Shown here: positions 1-7,530 of the stretch, piece after piece
How positions within the stretch are numbered: position 1 is the stretch's first letter
Layout: each line of letters begins with the position of its first letter
From: an uncultured Chloroflexota bacterium
GTDB taxonomy: Bacteria; Chloroflexota; Limnocylindria; Limnocylindrales; CSP1-4
Assembly: GCA_903928275.1 (NCBI GenBank)
Contig: CAIYQJ010000315.1
Location: 1-16,204 of the forward strand
Reading direction: 5' to 3'
Length of the DNA stretch: 16,204 bases
The notes under the pieces: generated by a model
The model's database searches: none
What the model was told of the DNA's origin: nothing
The model's input: the letters and a program-made list of their open reading frames with translations, nothing else
Made by a program: the position numbers and the translations under genes

Positions 1-318
1 CGGGGGCGGGACCGCAGCGGTGGGCGGCGGGGGCGGGGGAGTCACGGCCGGCGGCGGGGGCGGGGGAGTCACGGTCGGCGGCGGGGGCGCTGACGCCCAG
101 GTCGGCGGCGGGGGCGGGACCGCAGCGGTTGGCGGCGGGGGCGGGGGAGTCACGGCCGGCGGCGGGGGCGCTGACGCCCAGGTCGGCGGCGAGGGCGGGG
201 GAGTCACGGTCGGCGGCGGGGAAGGCGGTGCGAAGATCGCGCCGCAAACCTCGCAGAACCGCTGCCCCTCGGACACGGCCGGGTGGCCGTTCGGGCAGAC
301 GCGGCCGCTACCAGTCAT
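1..318 (-). CDS. Zinc-ribbon protein with proline-rich repeat tail (3' end outside window)
   Basis: Reading leftward from the ATG at 318 there is an open frame of 106 codons to the window edge with no stop, so the C-terminus is missing. The start is supported by GGAGGG (330-325) six bases upstream. Residues 8-25 form a short zinc-ribbon-like motif, C8-PNG-H12 ... C22-EV-C25, of the kind seen at the N-terminus of many bacterial regulatory or envelope proteins. From about residue 31 the chain is 9-residue units of five prolines plus TVTP, AVTP, TAAV or TWAS, encoded by a 27-bp tandem repeat. Such a tail would be an extended, polyproline-II-like spacer between the ribbon and whatever domain follows off the left edge. 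Role unknown; the ribbon could bind a partner protein or nucleic acid. The gene diverges from the plus-strand pair to the right. The translation is clear; the function is not. Confidence 0.85.
   Translation of the reverse strand, partial: MTGSGRVCPNGHPAVSEGQRFCEVCGAIFAPPSPPPTVTPPPSPPTWASAPPPPAVTPPPPPPTAAVPPPPPTWASAPPPPTVTPPPPPPAVTPPPPPPTAAVPPP
8..222. repeat. 27-bp tandem repeat (about 8 units)
   Basis: Eight consecutive units, each 27 bp (the last slightly short), start at 8, 35, 62, 89, 116, 143, 170 and 197. All share the half GGCGGCGGGGGC and differ in a variable half of three types: GGGACCGCAGCGGT, GGGGGAGTCACGG and GCTGACGCCCAGG. The order is A B B C A B C B, so larger two- or three-unit blocks seem to have been duplicated. 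Because 27 is a multiple of 3, the repeat stays in frame with the minus-strand proline-rich protein and adds or removes nine residues per unit. The array may continue left of the window. Confidence 0.93.
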
Positions 319-766
319 CGAAGGCCCTCCCGAGCGTCGAGGTGCCCGGCCGCCGCAGGACGCGCGTCGAGGCCCGGCTGGTGACAGATGATGGCCCGCT
401 CATCCGGGGGCCGAAGCAGACCACGCCGGGGCGGCCGCCCGACGCGGCCGGATCACGACCGTCCCTCGACAGGGGGCGGCGTGAGTCTCTCCCGGGAGCG
501 CAGCCGATGTCCATCTCAGCGGATGCCTGATCGCCGCCGGCTTCGTGGCCACCTCCGGACGTTGGGTTCGAAATGGCGGCCTGCATCCGACATCATCCTC
601 CACGTGTCCGGTCCGTGCGATGCCCCCTGCGTCCCTCCCGCGGTCGCGCACGGGCAGGAGGCCGCGGCGGTCGAGTCTCGGGGCCGGGCGTGACTGGGGC
701 CATCCTCGCGCCGGCGTCGATCAGCTCGCCGCGAAGAGCGCCGGGCCCACCGTGTGTCGATCGACC
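319..766. other. Divergent spacer with no supported gene
   Basis: This stretch separates the leftward zinc-ribbon gene from the rightward pair. It must hold their promoters, but no convincing -35/-10 pair stands out in the GC-rich sequence. Open frames exist on both strands; their translations are Arg-, Pro- and Ser-rich and lack any domain character. Apart from the GGAGGG ribosome-binding site of the left gene (325-330), nothing specific is visible. Confidence 0.5.
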
Positions 767-1621
767 ATGGCGTCTGAGAGCGCCATCGCCTCCGCCCGGA
801 TGCAGAACCCCGACAGAAGCGGCAACGAGGACCGCCCCAGGCGCGACATGCACGAGGCCGCTGACGTAGAAGGCGCCGACGAGCGGGACGAGGCCGACGA
901 TGCGAACACGGTGACGACGGAGCGCGAGGATCTGCGGCGCGGCGGAGCCGCCGTCCCTCGCGTGTTTCGCCGTGCCGTCGGCCGCCGCCGCGCCGACCTG
1001 CGGGCCCACCCCCACGAGCGGGCTGGCCCCTGCCAGCGAGCCGGCATCGACGTCCGCGGCGTCCCCATCGGCGCCGTGCCCGCGTGTCTCCTGCCCCCGG
1101 CTTCGATCGGCGCGGAGTCCGCATCGTGCCGATCCGGGGCGGTCGGGATCACGGTGGTTGACCCGGTGGCCTGGGACGCGTACTCCGGTGACCCGCAGTG
1201 GACGCGCCCGTCCTCCGATCCGGAGCCCATCACGATCTCGCCCGACTCGGGGCTCCCGTCGGTCGCCATTCACGGATTCACCGGCGATCGACGGCACGCC
1301 GACGTCGAGGCCGACGAAGCGGCGGGCACGCTCTCCACCGCCAAGCGTTCCGAGGCCGGGGAGGTCGACGGGCATCCAGCGGTCGCCTCCGAGATCGAGA
1401 ACACCGGCGAGGGCCACTACGGGAAGGGCGTCCTCCAGACCGTCGTCCTCGCGGATCGCGGCACGCGCGGCACGCGCTACGACGCGAACGTCGCGGTCCT
1501 GGAAGAACCGATCGCGGCACTGAACATCGACTGGCGGCCGCGTGCCGGGCCATGGGGCCGGTCGGTCGTGCCGACCGGCACTGGCCCCCGGGACCGCGCA
1601 ACGGGGAGGATCGCGGGATGA
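767..1621 (+). CDS. Hypothetical protein, clear C-terminal domain, uncertain N-terminus
   Basis: The last ~160 codons (from about 1142) read as a real protein, with high G/C third positions and motifs such as VDGHPAV, VLQTVVLADRGTRGTRY and DANVAVLEEPI. The stop TGA overlaps the ATG of the next gene (ATGA at 1618-1621), a typical sign of translational coupling. Upstream of 1142 the same frame stays open back to a GTG at 545, but the protein is low in hydrophobic residues and unusual. The start at 767 is a compromise among 545, 620, 767, 911 and 962, none of which has a good Shine-Dalgarno sequence. In another frame, 972-1100 reads as a Pro/Ala/Ser/Thr linker after a lipobox-like AAAAPTC, so a frameshift near 1100-1140 in a lipoprotein gene is possible. 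I do not recognise the family. Strand and 3' end are moderately sure; the start is not. Confidence 0.5.
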   Translation: MASESAIASARMQNPDRSGNEDRPRRDMHEAADVEGADERDEADDANTVTTEREDLRRGGAAVPRVFRRAVGRRRADLRAHPHERAGPCQRAGIDVRGVPIGAVPACLLPPASIGAESASCRSGAVGITVVDPVAWDAYSGDPQWTRPSSDPEPITISPDSGLPSVAIHGFTGDRRHADVEADEAAGTLSTAKRSEAGEVDGHPAVASEIENTGEGHYGKGVLQTVVLADRGTRGTRYDANVAVLEEPIAALNIDWRPRAGPWGRSVVPTGTGPRDRATGRIAG

Positions 1622-2685
1622 TGGTGCGGAGGCGCCGCGGAGGCCTCGCCGCTGCGACCGCTCTGGCCGGCCTGCTCGTCGCGAGCGGCCCTGCAGCTGC
1701 CGCCGGCCCGGATGCCGGCAGCGGCGGCATCTCCGACTCGGCCGAGATCAACGGATTCAACGTCAGCTACTCCCTGAGCGGCGTGACGCCCGGCCCGGGT
1801 GACACGCCCCCGTTCCGTTCGGGGACGGTCACCGGCGACACCGTGACGCTGACGGGCAGCGCGTCGTTCACACAGCCCGGCGGGGGCACGCACCTTGCGA
1901 TGTCCGCGCACCTGTACGTGTCCGGTGGGGCCTCCGAGTCGGAGGCGTGGCCGCCACCCGGCGTCTCCGGGGATGTCGTGGGCGCGACGACGGTGACGAT
2001 GCCCTTCAACCTGACGGTCAAGGTGCCGCCCGTGCCGGATCCAGCCCCCACCGTGGACCCGTTCGACCTGGCCGATCCGTCCGCGTCGCCCACGGCGCCC
2101 CCCTACGCGACCGTGACCTTCTCGGTGAGCGCGAGGAACTGCAACGACTCGGGCGTCTGCGGTGGGCCGGAGTGGGCCGGCATCTTCCTCGTCTTCGCCA
2201 CCCCCAGCGGGCTCTCCGTCGGAGTCGGCGCAGTCGACTGGGTCGCCACCGTCGGAGCGCTCGGCGCGGTGGCCGCCGCAGCTGCCGCCTTCGGTCTCGT
2301 CCCGGGGTCCACCCGCGGTGCCGACGGGAATGGGGATCGCAGCCAGACCGGCGACCGCCGGCGGCGCTATGTCCTCCAGCTCAGCGCCGATCGGGTCGAG
2401 GTCCGGTCCGACCGGCCGGGCACGCTCGAGGCCCAGGTCTGGGAGGTCGGCTCCGACGGCTCCGTGGCGGGCGCGAACGCCGCCATCACGATGGCCGCCT
2501 CGCTCCCGGAGCTCGTGGTCAGCCCCGCGTCCGGGACCGGATCGCTGGCGTCGTCGATCACCGTCGTCGGACCGCCGACGGCGGGGACCGGCACGCTCAC
2601 CGTCGAGGCCTCGGCGGAAGGGCTGGAGATGCGCGCGACCGCCGAGGTGGCCGTAGGTGCGGACTATGAGCTGGTGATCAGCTAG
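1618..2685 (+). CDS. Exported membrane-anchored protein with C-terminal Ig-like domain
   Basis: A protein of 355 residues. GGAGG (1605-1609) lies eight bases before the ATG at 1618, which overlaps the upstream stop; the second ATG at 1621 is less well spaced. The N-terminus MMVRRRRGG followed by an Ala/Leu/Val-rich stretch to about residue 29 is a typical Sec signal peptide ending near PAAAAG. Residues 30-200 form an extracellular, Thr/Ser/Gly/Pro-rich beta-type region with a CNDSGVC pair of cysteines that could form a disulfide. Residues about 205-229 (VDWVATVGALGAVAAAAAAF) are a transmembrane segment. After an Arg/Asp-rich hinge, residues about 245-355 resemble a small Ig-like or cadherin-like beta domain (YVLQLSADRVEV ... 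TLTVEASAEGLEM). Length and layout suggest a surface or envelope protein working with the coupled upstream gene. No known family was recognised. Confidence 0.85.
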   Translation: MMVRRRRGGLAAATALAGLLVASGPAAAAGPDAGSGGISDSAEINGFNVSYSLSGVTPGPGDTPPFRSGTVTGDTVTLTGSASFTQPGGGTHLAMSAHLYVSGGASESEAWPPPGVSGDVVGATTVTMPFNLTVKVPPVPDPAPTVDPFDLADPSASPTAPPYATVTFSVSARNCNDSGVCGGPEWAGIFLVFATPSGLSVGVGAVDWVATVGALGAVAAAAAAFGLVPGSTRGADGNGDRSQTGDRRRRYVLQLSADRVEVRSDRPGTLEAQVWEVGSDGSVAGANAAITMAASLPELVVSPASGTGSLASSITVVGPPTAGTGTLTVEASAEGLEMRATAEVAVGADYELVIS

Positions 2686-2783
2686 GGCGACGCGGCCATC
2701 TGCGTCTCGGAGACCCGCGACCGGGGACCGGGCCATCGAGGGTGGCGCACCGCCGACGACGAGAGGCGCCGGCGACGAGCCTC

Positions 2784-4064
2784 CTACCGTGGCAGGCCGA
2801 GCTGCCGGGCGTCGAGCCAGCCCGACCAGCCGTTCGACGCGTCGACATGCGCCCAGCCGCGATCGAGGTCGAGCAGCCGCAGGGGGACGCCGACCGCGAC
2901 CGGCGTCGTCTCGGCCGATGAATCGGGCTGCGGCCGGGCGGGTGCCGGACCGGAACCCACGACGACGTGGCTGGCGGACCAGGCGGCCGGTGCCGGCTCC
3001 TGGCGCTCCAGACGCGCCAGCGCCCGCGCGTCGAGCCAGCCCGACCAGCCGTTCGACGCATCCACCTGCGCCCACCCGACGTCGACCACGAGCAGCCGGA
3101 CCTGGACCCCCGCCTCGACCGCGCCGGCCGGCGCCGCTGGGTCCTGGCGGGCGTAGTACGGGGTCGGCCCTCCGGGCGCGATCGCGTGTGTCGGCGCCCA
3201 GGCTGCCACCGCAGGTCCCGCTGACACGGGGACCGCCGCCGGGATCGGGGCCGTGGGTGCCGCCTCCACGCTGCCGCCGGTGCCGGACGAGGCGGCACGG
3301 AGCGCCGCGGCCGCGAGGCCGGTCGCCGCGACCGCCGCAGCGGCATCGCCGAGCGCCTTCGCGAGATCCGGCGGGCCGCCTGCCGCCGGGGTCGCGTCGA
3401 TCGGCTGGCCGAGTCCGGCCGCACCCGGGAGCGCCCCGATGCCGGCCGTGTCGTCGAACGGGTCGGCCGGCATCTGCGCGATCGCCTGCCGCTCGCGCTC
3501 CTCGAGCCGGGCAGCGATCGCGTCGGCGTCGAGGTGGTCCTCCGGCGCGGCGGCGACGGGGAACGAGGCGTCCACCACGACGCTCGCCCCTTCGAGCAGC
3601 CTGACCCGGATGCCGCCGGGGCCGATCGGGGCTTTCGGATCGGGGGCGGACCCGGCCGCGGAGGCGGCGATCATGAGGGCGCGATCTTCCACGAGGACCT
3701 GGACGCGACGCGGCCCCGCCGCTGGGCCGTCCACGAGGATGACGGCGTCCGGTCCCGCGACGACGAGGCCGTCGGTGCCCAGGGAGGCACCCCACTCCGG
3801 GGAGGATGTCGCGGCACGCGGGGCGCCGGGAACCCCGGCGATCAGCGCGAGGACCTGTCCGGCGACCGCGAGCACCGCCGTGGCCGAGGGCGGGACGGCC
3901 GCGACGGCGACGATGACCGCCACGACGGCGGGCGCGGATCCCGCGAGGTCGAGCACGTCCTCGGCGGGACGGGCGGCCGCGGGCTCTCGGGCCGGATCCG
4001 TCGCGCCCGTGGGCTTGGATCCGTCGTCGGGTGTCGGCCCGGACGCGGGCTCGTCGCGGGACAT
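2784..4064 (-). CDS. Membrane protein with two C-terminal SH3-like repeats
   Basis: A protein of 426 residues. The ATG at 4064 follows the stop of the upstream gene by only two bases and has no clear Shine-Dalgarno sequence, so translation is probably coupled. An acidic, Pro-rich N-terminus (1-36) precedes two hydrophobic segments, about 44-58 and 61-80 (VLAVAGQVLALIAGV), that could form a hairpin anchor. A beta-rich stretch (about 90-180), an Ala/Pro-rich linker and two SH3-like units (about 315-350 and 388-424) follow. The units share GWAQ/HVDASNGWSGWLDAR; their spacing and the GW.GW signature resemble bacterial SH3 domains, which often bind peptidoglycan or cell-wall polymers. The gene is last in the operon with the 902-residue and DUF2510 proteins. 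An upstream start (to 4421) would only add a translation antisense in character. Exact role unknown. Confidence 0.85.
   Translation of the reverse strand: MSRDEPASGPTPDDGSKPTGATDPAREPAAARPAEDVLDLAGSAPAVVAVIVAVAAVPPSATAVLAVAGQVLALIAGVPGAPRAATSSPEWGASLGTDGLVVAGPDAVILVDGPAAGPRRVQVLVEDRALMIAASAAGSAPDPKAPIGPGGIRVRLLEGASVVVDASFPVAAAPEDHLDADAIAARLEERERQAIAQMPADPFDDTAGIGALPGAAGLGQPIDATPAAGGPPDLAKALGDAAAAVAATGLAAAALRAASSGTGGSVEAAPTAPIPAAVPVSAGPAVAAWAPTHAIAPGGPTPYYARQDPAAPAGAVEAGVQVRLLVVDVGWAQVDASNGWSGWLDARALARLERQEPAPAAWSASHVVVGSGPAPARPQPDSSAETTPVAVGVPLRLLDLDRGWAHVDASNGWSGWLDARQLGLPR
2809..3059. repeat. Direct repeat, 32 bp exact, encoding the SH3 repeat core
   Basis: The 32 bases at 2809-2840 recur exactly at 3028-3059 (219 bp apart) inside the SH3-repeat gene. 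They encode the core SNGWSGWLDA of both SH3-like units. Identity at wobble positions as well as protein level implies a recent internal duplication or gene conversion. Confidence 0.9.
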
Positions 4065-4066
4065 GG

Positions 4067-6775
4067 TCAGACCCGTGCCAGGTCGGCGACGGCGGCCGAG
4101 CCGCCGGCGGCGAGTGCCCACGCCGAGTAGAGCGAGAAGAGGCTGACCGAGGAGTGGATCAGCGCCCCGATGCCGGCGAGCTGCAGGTCGACGCTGCCGA
4201 GCAGCTTCGAGACCAACTCGGCGGCCAGCTTCCGGGCCGCCGAGTACAGGATGAGGAAAGCCTGGATCAGGGATCCGATGGCGTTGATGACCGCGACGTA
4301 CTCGTCGAGGAACGCTGCGCGCTGCTCGAGCCCGAAGGTGCCGCCGGACGCCGCGGAGAACGCACCCTGCATCGCCCTCCGTCGCGGTGCGGCGTCGCGC
4401 ACGACCCGCTGGTCGACGCACGCAGAGCGCACCTGGTCGACGGAGTCGGCCATCCAGCGCGGGTACGGATCGAGGAGCTGCCTCACCCCTGCCACGGCAC
4501 CCTGGCCGGCCGTCGGGAGCAGTTCGGTCGCGTCGATGAGTTCCTTGATGCCGTCGTCCACCAGCTTCGCCAGGCCGGGCGCCAGCGATGTCCCGAGGGT
4601 CTGGAAGAGGGATTCACGCACCGCCGCGAAGAAGGTGAGGAATCCGCGCAGCCCCCGGACGATCACGAAGTGGGCGAGCCTCCCGACCAGGAGCGCGACG
4701 TTGGCGACCAGGTTCACGGCCGCGGCGAGGATGGATTCGGCTCCCGTGGCGGCCGCCAGCTCGTCGCAGAGGTCCGCGATGGCGCGGATCGTCTCGCTGA
4801 TCTTCGGCGCGGGGATCGTGAGGAGCCCGAGGAGTGTGTCGATGATCCCGCGCACGAGCTTGCCGGCCTTCTGGAGCGCCCACAACATCGGCCGCAGGAT
4901 CCAGTAGTCGACGCGTTCGGGGACCTTCAGCTTGACGATCTCCTCCGCGACCTCGGTCGTCGTCAGGATGAGGGAGGCGATGTCTCCCAGGAGCTTCCCG
5001 AGCGCCTCGCCGGCGAGCGACCAGAGGGCGTAGTACGGATCCGCCAGGGCGTGAGCGTAGACCCCGGCCGCCTCCGCGAGCTCGACGGCGGCGATCGCGT
5101 ACTCCAGGCGGTCGTCGGGTCGCTCGGCGAGCTGGTGGGCGAGCTCGAGCCGCCAGTCGGCGAGCTTGTCCGCGTTCGTCCCCCCGATGAGGCTTGCGAG
5201 CGGGTGCGGATGCCGGTCGAGCCGCGGGAGGATGCGCTGCTCGTACTCCTCCATCCGCTTGCGGCGCTCCGCATCGAGATCGCCCGGCAGCAGGTCGTCC
5301 GGCCTCACCTCGAGCGTCCCGCCCGGGATCTCTCCGGTCGGCGGCGCCAGGTTCGGCAGGGCGATCGAGAACAGTCCGTCGGTGCCGGTGGAGGCGGTGA
5401 CGGTGGGCTTCTCCGGCGTGTCGGGCGGTGCGACCGCATCCACGCTGGCGGAGACCACCGCGTCGTCGTTCGCCACCGTCGGCGTCCGCCTTGACTCGAC
5501 GTGGATGCCGACCAGGCCCGCGACCACGGAGACCCGATCGGCCGCGGCCGCGTCGACGGAGACCGGCCTGAACTCCAGGCCCCGCTTCTTCGGCACGAGG
5601 TCGAGCCGGACCGCCGGCGCCAGCCAGAGCGGCACCCGGCCGATCTCGTCGGTCCCGCTGGATCCCGGAGAGCCGACGCTGACCGATTCCCGGTACGTGA
5701 CCGTCCGGCGATAGGTCAGATCGGGCGGCGTGAGCGACAGCCGGACCAGACCGGCGTCGGCCGCCACGAGCGCCTGGCGGTCCGGCGCGAGGGTCGAGGT
5801 CGGCCGCTGCCCGTCGGGGATGGGGACGACGGCGAGGACGAGCGGGCCGACATACGGCTTCCCGCTCCGCTTCCGGGTGACCCGCAGCTCGACATCCGTC
5901 GGCCTGCCGTCGGCCGGGATCGGGACGATGGGACTGACCAGCCTCACTTCGGCCTGCCCCGGCACGATCCGGATCGGGACGAGGCCCTGCGAGAGCAGGC
6001 GACCCTCGACGGTGATCTGCTCGTTCCCCCGTCCCGTGATCGCACCCTGAGGCCAGACCCGGACGCGGATCGCCGTGTCCACGGGCGGCGCGAGGTCCGG
6101 ACGCGCCGTGGACGGGATCGCGCGGTGGACCTGCCAGAGCGTCGTGCCGCGGGTCTCGCCGGGGACCCACAGCGTCGGACTGGATGATCCGGCGACGCCG
6201 AAGTCCTCCTTCGTCGGGGGGAGCTGGTTCCCGCGGACGTCCTCGTTCGCCATGTGGCTGAAGTCGGCGCTTGGAGTCGGCAGCCCGTGCGGCGTCTCCA
6301 CCCAGACGTCCAGGCTGAGCGTCGCCCCCTCGTCCGACTCGACCTCGAGCACCGTGTCCCGCGTCTCCGGCCGGCCGGTCTCGCACCAGTGGACGATGAG
6401 CGGCTCGACCTCGATCGCGACGGTCCCCCCGAGCGCCCCGCCGGATGTCGGCGCGCCCCCCTTCGGGCGGACCTCGAGCGACACGATGATCGGGCGGTCG
6501 ACGAGCGAGAGCAGCCGGTCCGGGTCCGCGGCGACCTCCTTGCGGAGGGCGGCCCGGAGCACCGTCGTCGGGTCGGCCGCGCTCGGCGCGATGACCTTCA
6601 GCTCGAGCAGGCCCGCGGGGTCCGCGGTGGTGCCCGTCACCTCGAGCGGGACCTGTGCGCGATCCGGCCCGATCGCGAAGAGCTGGAGGTGGATGTCGAC
6701 CGACGCGTACGCCTCCTCGGCGTTCGATGCGACGTTCGGTGCGATGCGATACGTGCGCGGCGGCCCGGGGCTCAT
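4067..6775 (-). CDS. Large two-part protein: beta-sandwich N-half, helical hydrophobic C-half
   Basis: A protein of 902 residues. The ATG at 6775 overlaps the TGA of the upstream DUF2510 gene (ATGA), and its own stop is two bases before the SH3-repeat gene, so the three form one operon. Residues 1 to about 490 are rich in Val/Pro/Thr alternations typical of successive beta-sandwich domains, for example VPLEVTG near 50 and a carboxypeptidase-regulatory-like stretch TASTGTDGLFSIALP near 470. From about 495 (DAERRKRMEEYEQRILPRL) the rest is helical and charged, with hydrophobic segments at about 683-716 (LVANVALLVGRLAHFVIV) and 825-897 (IGSLIQAFLILYS; SLFSLYSAWALA). No signal peptide is visible at the N-terminus. 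No catalytic motif was found. A scaffold, membrane-associating or secreted-complex role is possible but is inference; the family is not recognised. Confidence 0.9.
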   Translation of the reverse strand: MSPGPPRTYRIAPNVASNAEEAYASVDIHLQLFAIGPDRAQVPLEVTGTTADPAGLLELKVIAPSAADPTTVLRAALRKEVAADPDRLLSLVDRPIIVSLEVRPKGGAPTSGGALGGTVAIEVEPLIVHWCETGRPETRDTVLEVESDEGATLSLDVWVETPHGLPTPSADFSHMANEDVRGNQLPPTKEDFGVAGSSSPTLWVPGETRGTTLWQVHRAIPSTARPDLAPPVDTAIRVRVWPQGAITGRGNEQITVEGRLLSQGLVPIRIVPGQAEVRLVSPIVPIPADGRPTDVELRVTRKRSGKPYVGPLVLAVVPIPDGQRPTSTLAPDRQALVAADAGLVRLSLTPPDLTYRRTVTYRESVSVGSPGSSGTDEIGRVPLWLAPAVRLDLVPKKRGLEFRPVSVDAAAADRVSVVAGLVGIHVESRRTPTVANDDAVVSASVDAVAPPDTPEKPTVTASTGTDGLFSIALPNLAPPTGEIPGGTLEVRPDDLLPGDLDAERRKRMEEYEQRILPRLDRHPHPLASLIGGTNADKLADWRLELAHQLAERPDDRLEYAIAAVELAEAAGVYAHALADPYYALWSLAGEALGKLLGDIASLILTTTEVAEEIVKLKVPERVDYWILRPMLWALQKAGKLVRGIIDTLLGLLTIPAPKISETIRAIADLCDELAAATGAESILAAAVNLVANVALLVGRLAHFVIVRGLRGFLTFFAAVRESLFQTLGTSLAPGLAKLVDDGIKELIDATELLPTAGQGAVAGVRQLLDPYPRWMADSVDQVRSACVDQRVVRDAAPRRRAMQGAFSAASGGTFGLEQRAAFLDEYVAVINAIGSLIQAFLILYSAARKLAAELVSKLLGSVDLQLAGIGALIHSSVSLFSLYSAWALAAGGSAAVADLARV

Positions 6776-7530
6776 CGGGACCGTCCCCGTCGGGCGGCGA
6801 GCCCCGCGACGAGCACCGTCGCCAGCGTGCCGACGATCGCCGGGAGTGCCGCGCCGAGCCCGATCCGGCCGTCGAGAAGGGCGACGGCGGTGGCCGCGAG
6901 CGCGCCCACCTGGACCAGTGCGAAGACCGCCGGGCCGAGGACGGCGAGCCGCCGCGCCCCGCCATGGAGGCGCGGACCCACCGCCGCCGTGACGACGGCG
7001 AAGACGGCGACGGCCGCCCGCGCTGCGACGAGTGGATCGAGCCCTTCGGGGGCGGAGAGGAGCGCCGGCCCGAGGGCGAAGAGCGACACAACCGCGAGCC
7101 CGATCGCCGGGCTGCGAAGGGGTCGGAGGATCCGTCCGAGAGGCGTGAGCCCGGCGGCCCCGGCAAGACCCTCGACGGTCAGCGGCGGGAAGGCGGGGAG
7201 ACGTGGCCCGACCACGACCTGCCAGCTCGCGCCGCCCTGGAGCAGCTGGCTCGCGGCCGCCGCCGTCGATGCGGCCGCACCCCAGGTCGGCCCGGCCTCC
7301 GGAGGGTCGGACGGGGCCGTGGACGCCGGCGCCGGTCGGGCGACAGCCGCCGGACGGGCCGTGTCGGCGGTCCTCACCGGCGCAGGCACTCCTCCGCGCA
7401 TGTCCGTCGGGACGCCGTCGCGCAGGATCCAGAAGGTCCAGGCGGTCCCGTCCCAGTACCGCTGCACCTCGGTCCCCGAGCTCGTGTCGGCATACCAGCC
7501 CGCGGGAGCGAGCTGCGTCGGGCCCGTCAT
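6772..7530 (-). CDS. DUF2510-type membrane protein
   Basis: A protein of 252 residues. The ATG at 7530 has AGAGG (7541-7537) six bases upstream; longer starts add a segment with no protein character. Residues about 9-38 (PAGWYADTSSGTEVQRYWDG, then TAWTFW) match the DUF2510 pattern PxGWYxDP...RYWDGxxWT, a short Trp-rich cytoplasmic module common in high-GC bacteria and usually joined to membrane segments. A Pro/Ala-rich linker (about 50-110) is followed by four hydrophobic helices at about 147-163, 167-187, 195-218 and 225-246, ending in a basic RRGRSR tail. It is the first gene of the three-gene operon and overlaps the 902-residue gene by ATGA. DUF2510 has no settled function; a role as membrane platform of the complex is inferred only from position. 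Confidence 0.9.
   Translation of the reverse strand: MTGPTQLAPAGWYADTSSGTEVQRYWDGTAWTFWILRDGVPTDMRGGVPAPVRTADTARPAAVARPAPASTAPSDPPEAGPTWGAAASTAAAASQLLQGGASWQVVVGPRLPAFPPLTVEGLAGAAGLTPLGRILRPLRSPAIGLAVVSLFALGPALLSAPEGLDPLVAARAAVAVFAVVTAAVGPRLHGGARRLAVLGPAVFALVQVGALAATAVALLDGRIGLGAALPAIVGTLATVLVAGLAARRGRSR

Noticed and set aside
8..222. Regular repeats as a possible CRISPR array
   Set aside because: Units are directly adjacent, 27 bp, GC-rich and in frame with a protein; there are no unique spacers.
20..391. Plus-strand glycine-rich frame over the 27-bp repeat
   Set aside because: It is the antisense of the proline-rich tail. The minus-strand reading has a zinc ribbon, a ribosome-binding site and a sensible start; the plus reading has none.
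593..1417. Minus-strand frame with a membrane-like stretch (VGLVPLVGAFYVSGLVHV) opposite the coupled gene
   Set aside because: It is the same-triplet antisense of an acidic plus-strand stretch; third-position G/C is higher on the plus strand, and the ATGA overlap supports the plus strand. Not fully excluded for 700-960.
4065..4421. Longer N-terminus for the SH3-repeat protein
   Set aside because: It would lie inside the 902-residue gene and translates to Arg-rich sequence. ATG 4064 directly after the upstream stop is better.
4031..5494. Long plus-strand frame opposite the 902-residue gene
   Set aside because: Charged, low-complexity translation without domains. The opposite strand has a continuous, coupled, protein-like gene.
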